From contig NZ_CP121682.1 of assembly GCF_029760955.1 (NCBI RefSeq), forward strand, positions 3,224,001 to 3,288,000: 64,000 bases of DNA, written 5' to 3'. Shown here in pieces: positions 58,292 through 64,000 of the stretch. The translations under genes and the position numbers were made by a program. Each line of letters begins with the position of its first letter. Positions within the stretch are counted from its first letter, which is position 1. A model generated the notes under the pieces. That model saw nothing but the letters and a program-made list of their open reading frames with translations. It was not told the origin of the DNA and did not search any database. The stretch is from Streptomyces cathayae (lineage in GTDB: Bacteria; Actinomycetota; Actinomycetes; Streptomycetales; Streptomycetaceae).

Positions 58292-58428
58292 CCGACGGGG
58301 CTGACGCACTTTCGGTCGAGCTCGGTCGAGCTCTGGTCAAGCGCGGTAGCCCCGTCGGAGCCTGGCGGAACTGTCCTGCGAGGGGTGCCCCGCAGGAACG
58401 TACTTTTTGCAATTCCCTTGCGGGAATT
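58292..58428 (-). other. Three stem-loops in the rpsQ-rplN spacer
   Basis: In minus-strand order: AATTCCC-gcaa-GGGAATT (58411-58428), directly after rpsQ; TCCTGC...GCAGGA with an inner GGG/CCC stem (58374-58397); and a perfect 11-bp repeat CCGACGGGGCT/AGCCCCGTCGG (58292-58302 and 58348-58358). No T-run. They mark the S10-spc boundary. Confidence 0.7.
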
Positions 58429-58430
58429 AC

Positions 58431-58718
58431 CTACTTGGCCTTCTCGAGGATCTCGACGATGCGCCAGTGCTTCGTCGCGGACAGCGGCCGGGTCTCCATC
58501 AGGAGGACGCGGTCGCCGACGCCGGCAGCGTTCTGCTCGTCGTGGGCCTTGAGCTTGCTCGTGCTGCGGATGACCTTGCCGTACAGCCCGTGCTTCTTGC
58601 GGTCCTCGACGGCGACGACGACGGTCTTGTCCATCTTGTCGCTGACGACGATGCCCTCACGGCTCTTGCGGAAACCGCGAGCCTCGGTGTTCGTCTCAGT
58701 CACGTTGTTCTCGCTCAT
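58431..58718 (-). CDS. rpsQ: 30S ribosomal protein S17 (uS17)
   Basis: 95 residues. [20 protein letters not shown] and [25 protein letters not shown] overlap with rpmC. Last gene of the S10 block. Confidence 0.98.
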   Translation of the reverse strand: MSENNVTETNTEARGFRKSREGIVVSDKMDKTVVVAVEDRKKHGLYGKVIRSTSKLKAHDEQNAAGVGDRVLLMETRPLSATKHWRIVEILEKAK

Positions 58719-58942
58719 CAGGCGCTCTCCACCGTTTCGATGCCCAGCTCACGCTCGCGCATCAGGGTGTAGATCCGCGCGATGTCCTTGCGGACCGCCT
58801 TGAGACGGCCGTGGTTCTCGAGCTGTCCGGTCGCCGCCTGGAAACGGAGGTTGAACAGCTCTTCCTTGGCCTCGCGGAGCTTCGCCAGAAGCTCCTCGTT
58901 GCCCAGTTCGCGCAGCTCGGACGCCTTGGTACCGGCCGACAT
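58718..58942 (-). CDS. rpmC: 50S ribosomal protein L29 (uL29)
   Basis: 74 residues. [20 protein letters not shown] and [23 protein letters not shown] at 58942 overlaps the rplP stop by one base; the GTG three bases earlier is also possible. Confidence 0.97.
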   Translation of the reverse strand: MSAGTKASELRELGNEELLAKLREAKEELFNLRFQAATGQLENHGRLKAVRKDIARIYTLMRERELGIETVESA

Positions 58943-59361
58943 CACGCTTCACCTGCCTCGCGCTTGACGATCCGGCACTTCATCGGCAGCTTGTGGGCCG
59001 CACGGGTCAGCGCCTCACGGGCGATCTTCTCGTTGGGGTACGACAGCTCGAACATGACGCGTCCGGGCTTGACGTTGGCGATCCACCACTCCGGAGAACC
59101 CTTACCGGAACCCATGCGGGTCTCGGCCGGCTTCTTCGTCAGCGGGCGGTCCGGGTAGATGTTGATCCAGACCTTGCCACCACGCTTGATGTGGCGGGTC
59201 ATGGCGATACGAGCCGCCTCGATCTGGCGGTTCGTCACATACGCCGGGGTCAGCGCCTGGATGCCGTACTCGCCGAACGCGACCTGCGTTCCGCCCTTGG
59301 ACATGCCGCTGCGACTGGGGTGGTGCTGCTTGCGGTGCTTGACCCTACGGGGGATCAGCAT
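58942..59361 (-). CDS. rplP: 50S ribosomal protein L16 (uL16)
   Basis: 139 residues. [19 protein letters not shown] and [19 protein letters not shown], the signature of L16 near the A-site tRNA. Confidence 0.98.
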   Translation of the reverse strand: MLIPRRVKHRKQHHPSRSGMSKGGTQVAFGEYGIQALTPAYVTNRQIEAARIAMTRHIKRGGKVWINIYPDRPLTKKPAETRMGSGKGSPEWWIANVKPGRVMFELSYPNEKIAREALTRAAHKLPMKCRIVKREAGEA

Positions 59362-59366
59362 GTCGG

Positions 59367-60194
59367 TCAGGCCTCCGTTCCGGTGCTCTCAGCCGGAGCG
59401 GCGGCGGGAGCCTCGGCCTTGGGGGCCTCGGCAGCCGGAGCCTGCTGCGGCTTGCGACCGCGCCCGCCACGCTCGCCACCGCGGCCACCACGGGCCGGGC
59501 GGTCGGCACCACCACGGGCCGGGCGGTTGCCGGCGCGGGCAGCGGCGTTCTCGGCGCGGACCTCGGCGATGTTCTTGACGTCGCCCTTGTAGATCCAGAC
59601 CTTCACGCCGATACGGCCGAAGGTCGTCTTGGCCTCGAAGAAGCCGTAGTCCACGTTCGCGCGGAGCGTGTGCAGGGGCACACGGCCCTCGCGGTAGAAC
59701 TCCGAGCGGGACATCTCGGCGCCACCGAGACGGCCACCGCACTGGATCTTGATGCCCTTGGCGCCCGCCTTCATCGCCGACTGCATGCTCTTACGCATGG
59801 CGCGGCGGAAGGAGACGCGGGAGGAGAGCTGCTCGGCGACGGCCTGGGCCACGAGCTGAGCGTCCGTCTCGGGGTTCTTGACCTCGAGGATGTTCAGCTG
59901 GACCTGCTTGCCGGTGAGCTTCTCGAGGTCGCCGCGGATGCGGTCGGCCTCGGCGCCGCGGCGGCCGATGACGATGCCCGGACGCGCGGTGTGGATGTCC
60001 ACCCGCACACGGTCACGGGTGCGCTCGATCTCCACCTTCGAGATGCCGGCGCGCTCCATGCCGGACGTCATCATCCGACGGATGGCGACGTCTTCCTTGA
60101 CGTAGTCCTTGTACAGCTTGTCGGCGTACCAACGCGACTTGAAGTCGGTCGTGACACCGAGCCGGAACCCGTGCGGGTTTACCTTCTGGCCCAT
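59367..60194 (-). CDS. rpsC: 30S ribosomal protein S3 (uS3)
   Basis: 275 residues. [20 protein letters not shown] at the start and KH domain [17 protein letters not shown]. The C-terminal 60 residues are an RGG-rich and Ala/Pro/Glu-rich extension ([15 protein letters not shown]) typical of actinobacteria. Overlaps the rplV stop by one base (TAATG). Confidence 0.98.
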   Translation of the reverse strand: MGQKVNPHGFRLGVTTDFKSRWYADKLYKDYVKEDVAIRRMMTSGMERAGISKVEIERTRDRVRVDIHTARPGIVIGRRGAEADRIRGDLEKLTGKQVQLNILEVKNPETDAQLVAQAVAEQLSSRVSFRRAMRKSMQSAMKAGAKGIKIQCGGRLGGAEMSRSEFYREGRVPLHTLRANVDYGFFEAKTTFGRIGVKVWIYKGDVKNIAEVRAENAAARAGNRPARGGADRPARGGRGGERGGRGRKPQQAPAAEAPKAEAPAAAPAESTGTEA

Positions 60195-60541
60195 TACCGG
60201 GTTCCTTCCTTGCTGCTGACGACCACGGTGATGTGGCTGGTCCGCTTGCGGATCCGGTAGGCACGACCCTGGGCGCGCGGACGGAACCGCTTCAGGGTCG
60301 GACCCTCGTCGACGTAGGCCTCGGAAATGACGAGGCTGTCGGCGTCGGTGTGGTCGTAGTTGTGCGCGGCGTTGGCAATGGCGCTGTCCAGCACCTTGCC
60401 GACCGGCACGCTCGCGGCCTGCGGGGCGAAACGCAGGACCGCCTGAGCCTCCGTGGCGTTCATGCCACGGATGAGGTCCACCACACGGCGGGCCTTCATG
60501 GGCGTGACGCGGATGTACCGCGCCTGGGCCCTGGCTTCCAT
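60194..60541 (-). CDS. rplV: 50S ribosomal protein L22 (uL22)
   Basis: 115 residues. [20 protein letters not shown] and a loop that lines the exit tunnel. ATG at 60541 has GGAAGGA five bases upstream. An in-frame ATG at 60571 with a fair GGGGTGG site would add ten residues. Confidence 0.95.
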   Translation of the reverse strand: MEARAQARYIRVTPMKARRVVDLIRGMNATEAQAVLRFAPQAASVPVGKVLDSAIANAAHNYDHTDADSLVISEAYVDEGPTLKRFRPRAQGRAYRIRKRTSHITVVVSSKEGTR

Positions 60542-60583
60542 GGTTGTCCTTCCAGTGTCTGTCATGGTCATTCCACCCCGCCT

Positions 60584-60865
60584 TTAGCGGCGCTTCGACT
60601 TCCGGTCGTCCTTGACGTGACCCCGGAAGGTGCGCGTCGGCGAGAACTCGCCGAGCTTGTGGCCGACCATCGACTCGGTGACGAACACCGGAATGTGGGT
60701 CTTGCCGTTGTGCACCGCGATCGTGTGGCCGAGCATGGCCGGGACGATCATCGAGCGACGGGACCAGGTCTTGATGACGTTCTTGGTGCCGGCTTCGTTC
60801 TGGACGTCCACCTTCTTGATCAGGTGGTCGTCGACGAAGGGCCCCTTCTTCAGGCTACGAGGCAT
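60584..60865 (-). CDS. rpsS: 30S ribosomal protein S19 (uS19)
   Basis: 93 residues. [20 protein letters not shown] and [16 protein letters not shown]. Confidence 0.98.
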   Translation of the reverse strand: MPRSLKKGPFVDDHLIKKVDVQNEAGTKNVIKTWSRRSMIVPAMLGHTIAVHNGKTHIPVFVTESMVGHKLGEFSPTRTFRGHVKDDRKSKRR

Positions 60866-60877
60866 CTCAACCCGTCC

Positions 60878-61714
60878 TTAGCGCTTCTTGTTCGTCTTGC
60901 GGCGGCGGACGATGTACTTGTTCGACGCCTTCTTGGGCGCCCGAGTACGGCCTTCCTTCTGGCCCCACGGGGACACCGGGTGGCGACCACCGGAGGTACG
61001 GCCCTCACCACCACCGTGCGGGTGGTCCACCGGGTTCATGACCACACCACGCACGCTCGGGCGGACACCCAGCCAGCGCTTACGACCGGCCTTGCCCCAG
61101 CTGATGTTGCTCTGCTCGGCGTTGCCGACCTCGCCGATGGTGCCGCGGCAGCGGACGTCGACCAGGCGGATCTCACCGGACGGCATGCGCAGGTGGGCCA
61201 TGGTGCCCTCCTTCGCGAGCAGCTGCACCGAGGTGCCGGCGGAGCGGGCGAACTTGGCGCCGCCGCCGGGACGCAGCTCGATGGCGTGCAGCGTCGTACC
61301 GACCGGGATGTTGCGCAGGGCGAGGTTGTTGCCCGGCTTGATGTCGGCCCCGGGACCGTTCTCGACGCGGTCGCCCTGAGTCAGGCCACGCGGCGCGAGA
61401 ATGTAGCGCTTCTCGCCGTCCGCGTAGTGCAGGAGCGCGATGCGCGCGGTGCGGTTGGGGTCGTACTCGATGTGCGCGACCTTCGCCGGCACGCCGTCCT
61501 TGTCGTGACGACGGAAGTCGATCACGCGGTAGGCGCGCTTGTGTCCGCCACCCTGGTGGCGAACGGTCACACGACCGGAATTGTTACGGCCGCCCTTGCT
61601 GTGCAGGGGACGGACCAGCGACTTCTCCGGCGTGGACCGCGTGACCTCGACGAAGTCGGCGACGCTGGAGCCACGACGGCCCGGGGTCGTCGGCTTGTAC
61701 TTGCGGATACCCAT
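60878..61714 (-). CDS. rplB: 50S ribosomal protein L2 (uL2)
   Basis: 278 residues. [17 protein letters not shown] carries the histidine near the peptidyl transferase centre. [18 protein letters not shown] at the start is standard. Confidence 0.98.
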   Translation of the reverse strand: MGIRKYKPTTPGRRGSSVADFVEVTRSTPEKSLVRPLHSKGGRNNSGRVTVRHQGGGHKRAYRVIDFRRHDKDGVPAKVAHIEYDPNRTARIALLHYADGEKRYILAPRGLTQGDRVENGPGADIKPGNNLALRNIPVGTTLHAIELRPGGGAKFARSAGTSVQLLAKEGTMAHLRMPSGEIRLVDVRCRGTIGEVGNAEQSNISWGKAGRKRWLGVRPSVRGVVMNPVDHPHGGGEGRTSGGRHPVSPWGQKEGRTRAPKKASNKYIVRRRKTNKKR

Positions 61715-61766
61715 TGTCTCTCAGTCCTCGGAAGTTTGTTCCGAAATCTGGACGTTCCGACCTCCG

Positions 61767-62186
61767 TCAGGAGGTCGGACCGCCGAAGATGTCGATACGG
61801 TCGCCCTCGGCAAGGGTCACGATCGCGCGCTTGGTGCCCGTGCGCTGGCCGAAGCCGGTGCGCGTGCGCTTGCGCTTGCCCTGGCGGTTGATCGTGTTGA
61901 CGCCGGTGACCTTGACCGAGAAGACCGCCTGCACGGCCTCCTTGATCTCCGTCTTGTTGGAGCCCGGAGCGACGATGAACGTGTACTTGTTCTCGTCGAT
62001 GAGCGCGTAGCTCTTCTCCGACACGACCGGCTTGATCAGGACGTCACGGGGGTCCGTGAACGACTTGCTCACCGGGGTGATGACGGTGTTCTTGCCTTCG
62101 GTGGCGTGGCGGCGTGCCTTCTTGAGGCGCGCCTCCTTGGCCTTCTTCGCCGCCTTGGAGGCGACGGAGGGGTGACGGACAGCCAT
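61767..62186 (-). CDS. rplW: 50S ribosomal protein L23 (uL23)
   Basis: 139 residues, longer than the usual 100 by an N-terminal Lys/Ala-rich extension ([16 protein letters not shown]). The L23 core is [20 protein letters not shown], near the tunnel exit. ATG at 62186 overlaps rplD by one base (TGATG). Confidence 0.97.
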   Translation of the reverse strand: MAVRHPSVASKAAKKAKEARLKKARRHATEGKNTVITPVSKSFTDPRDVLIKPVVSEKSYALIDENKYTFIVAPGSNKTEIKEAVQAVFSVKVTGVNTINRQGKRKRTRTGFGQRTGTKRAIVTLAEGDRIDIFGGPTS

Positions 62187-62845
62187 CAGACCTCGCTCCC
62201 TTCGTTGTCGTTGGCCTTGTTCGGGCCGGCGACGAAGGACTCGAAAGCGGCCTTGGTGAAGACCACGTCGTCCGAGACGAGAACGTCGTACGTGTTCAGC
62301 TGGCCCGGCTCCAGGATGTGCACCTGGGGCAGGTTGCGGGCGGACAGCCACGCGGCCTCGTCGGCGCGGTCGACGACCAGGAGCAGGTTCTTGCGCTCCG
62401 AGATCTTGCCGAACAGCGTCTTGGCGGCCTTCGTGGAGGGGGTCTCGCCCTCGATCACGCCGGTGACGACGTGAATGCGGTCGTGGCGGGCCCGGTCGGT
62501 GAGGGCGTGGCGCAGGGCCGCGGCCTTCATCTTCTTCGGGGTCCGCTGCGAGTAGTCGCGCGGCTGCGGGCCGTGGACGACGCCACCGCCGGCGAACTGC
62601 GGCGCACGGGTCGAACCCTGACGGGCGCGGCCGGTGCCCTTCTGGCGGTACGGCTTCCTGCCGCCACCACGGACTTCACCGCGGGTCTTGGTCTTGTGCG
62701 TGCCCTGGCGGGCAGCGGCCAGCTGAGCGACGACGACCTGGTGGATCAGCGGAATGCTGACCTTCTCCACGCCGAAGATCTCCGCGGGGAGCTCGACGGT
62801 ACCGGCCTTGTCGCCTGCCGGCGAAAGGATGTCAACAGTGCTCAT
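62186..62845 (-). CDS. rplD: 50S ribosomal protein L4 (uL4)
   Basis: 219 residues. [20 protein letters not shown] is the loop reaching the exit tunnel. ATG at 62845; end TGATG overlap with rplW. Confidence 0.98.
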   Translation of the reverse strand: MSTVDILSPAGDKAGTVELPAEIFGVEKVSIPLIHQVVVAQLAAARQGTHKTKTRGEVRGGGRKPYRQKGTGRARQGSTRAPQFAGGGVVHGPQPRDYSQRTPKKMKAAALRHALTDRARHDRIHVVTGVIEGETPSTKAAKTLFGKISERKNLLLVVDRADEAAWLSARNLPQVHILEPGQLNTYDVLVSDDVVFTKAAFESFVAGPNKANDNEGSEV

Positions 62846-62852
62846 CTTTACC

Positions 62853-63497
62853 TCAGGCCCCCTTGGCCGCGGTGCGGACCAGGACGAGGCCGCCGTTCGG
62901 ACCGGGGACCGCGCCCTTGATGAGCAGCAGACCCTTCTCCGCGTCAACGGCGTGGACGGTCAGGTTCTGGGTGGTGACCCGCTCGTTGCCCATGCGGCCC
63001 GCCATGCGCTGGCCCTTGAACACACGACCCGGCGTGGCGCAACCGCCGATGGAACCGGGCATGCGGTGCACACGCTTGGCACCGTGCGAGGAGTTGTTGC
63101 CCTTGAAGTTGTGGCGCTTCATGACGCCACTGAAGCCCTTGCCCTTGCTCTTCGCGGTCACGTCGACCTTCACGCCGGCCTCGAACACCTCAGCGGTGAC
63201 TTCCTGGCCCAGCGTGTACTCGGAGGCGTCCGCGGTGCGGAGCTCGACGAGGTGGCGACGGGGGGTGACGTCGGCCTTCGCGAAGTGGCCCTTGAGGGGC
63301 TTGTTCACCTTGCGCGGGTCGATCTCACCGAAGGCGATCTGCACGGACTCGTAGCCGTCGACGTCGTTCGTACGGACCTGGGTGACGACGTTGGGCCCGG
63401 CCTTGAGGACGGTGACGGGAACAACACGGTTGTTCTCGTCCCACACCTGCGTCATGCCGAGCTTCTCGCCCAGGATGCCCTTGATCTGCTTGCTCAT
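62853..63497 (-). CDS. rplC: 50S ribosomal protein L3 (uL3)
   Basis: 214 residues. [20 protein letters not shown], and [20 protein letters not shown] is the extension to the peptidyl transferase centre. Confidence 0.98.
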   Translation of the reverse strand: MSKQIKGILGEKLGMTQVWDENNRVVPVTVLKAGPNVVTQVRTNDVDGYESVQIAFGEIDPRKVNKPLKGHFAKADVTPRRHLVELRTADASEYTLGQEVTAEVFEAGVKVDVTAKSKGKGFSGVMKRHNFKGNNSSHGAKRVHRMPGSIGGCATPGRVFKGQRMAGRMGNERVTTQNLTVHAVDAEKGLLLIKGAVPGPNGGLVLVRTAAKGA

Positions 63498-63515
63498 CTC
63501 TCAGATCACCGGCCC

Positions 63516-63824
63516 TCAGAGCTTGATCTCGATGTCGACACCGGCCGGGAGGTCGAGTCGCATCAGAGAGTCAACGGTCTTGGGAGTCGGGTCGAGGATG
63601 TCGATGAGGCGCTTGTGCGTGCGCATCTCGAAGTGCTCGCGCGAGTCCTTGTACTTGTGCGGCGACTTGATGACGCAGTACACGTTCTTCTCAGTGGGCA
63701 GCGGCACCGGGCCCGCGACCGACGCACCAGTACGCGTCACCGTCTCGACGATCTTCTTCGCCGAGGAATCGATGACCTCGTGGTCGTAGGCCTTGAGCCG
63801 GATGCGGATCTTCTGTCCCGCCAT
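63516..63824 (-). CDS. rpsJ: 30S ribosomal protein S10 (uS10)
   Basis: 102 residues. [20 protein letters not shown] and [20 protein letters not shown]. First gene of the S10 operon; in Streptomyces tuf lies upstream, beyond this window. Confidence 0.98.
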   Translation of the reverse strand: MAGQKIRIRLKAYDHEVIDSSAKKIVETVTRTGASVAGPVPLPTEKNVYCVIKSPHKYKDSREHFEMRTHKRLIDILDPTPKTVDSLMRLDLPAGVDIEIKL

Positions 63825-64000
63825 GGCTGCTTCGTATTCCTGTCTCTCGTAAACGCTCCGGAACCCGGTGTTCCCGCCCTCCCCTCCGACCCACGCGGTC
63901 GGGCGTGTCGCGCTCCCGCTGACACAGATGTCCCTTGTCGGAACTTCCCTGTATGGGGAGTGCGGACCCTTCCGGAACCGCGGCTGGGGGCGAGAGGCCC
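63825..64000. other. S10 operon upstream region
   Basis: 176 bp with no gene. Should hold the operon promoter or a leader. A CCGACC/GGTCGG stem is near 63890; no convincing -35/-10 pair was found. Confidence 0.5.

Noticed and set aside
58411..58428. AATTCCC/GGGAATT hairpin as a rho-independent terminator of rpsQ
   Set aside because: In the transcribed direction it is followed by GCAAAAAG, not a T-run, and rplN lies downstream in the same operon.

Overview
The window is chromosomal DNA from a Streptomyces species. It is very GC-rich, it carries the sporulation regulators BldM and WhiD side by side, it has an actinobacterial GroES/GroEL1 operon, and its gene order matches, from memory, the S. 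coelicolor SCO4701 to SCO4779 stretch in reverse. No CRISPR array, prophage, insertion sequence, rRNA or tRNA gene was seen. Most genes lie on the minus strand.

Layout. 1-3952: two Ser/Thr-kinase-fold proteins; the first lacks the catalytic residues and runs off the left edge. 4124-8444: a secreted serine beta-lactamase-family enzyme, GlpD, and a nucleotide-sugar-dehydrogenase homologue that has lost its active-site residues. 8445-9203: a non-annotated stretch with a 109-bp structured direct repeat, a strong minus-strand terminator and a 31-codon Arg/Trp-rich small ORF. 9204-14888: GuaB3, GuaB, the ECF sigma factor ShbA, then divergent bldM and whiD, with a sigma-BldN-type promoter for bldM and dispersed repeats next to it. 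15077-19874: LysR regulator, MOSC protein, multicopper oxidase, SDR, ankyrin protein. 20103-22329: groES-groEL1 with two CIRCE operators and a hairpin between the genes. 22468-26781: two overlapping polysaccharide deacetylase lipoproteins, a methyltransferase, a LacI regulator. 26950-35403: tsaD-rimI-tsaB, a degenerate L,D-transpeptidase-like protein, a small ORF behind a TTAGGT/ACCTAA palindrome, tsaE, an alpha/beta hydrolase, alr and nnr. 35626-43192: secreted beta-helix protein, a 55-aa membrane protein, acpS, glmS, a lipoprotein, coaA, glmM. 43590-63824: rpsI-rplM, truA, rplQ-rpoA-rpsK-rpsM-rpmJ-infA-map-adk-secY, and the spc and S10 ribosomal protein genes from rplO to rpsJ.

How it fits together. 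The right half is core growth machinery: the ribosome, RNA polymerase alpha, SecY translocon, adenylate kinase, methionine aminopeptidase. The middle supplies cell-wall precursors (GlmS, GlmM, Alr), cofactors (CoaA, AcpS, Nnr) and the tRNA t6A enzymes (TsaB, TsaD, TsaE). The left part mixes purine synthesis, chaperones and developmental control. Several proteins are fold-conserved but catalytically degenerate (kinase, sugar dehydrogenase, L,D-transpeptidase, GuaB3). The most unusual DNA is the 8445-8862 repeat/small-ORF cassette. Coordinates were read by hand from the sequence; gene starts chosen against alternatives are explained in each entry.
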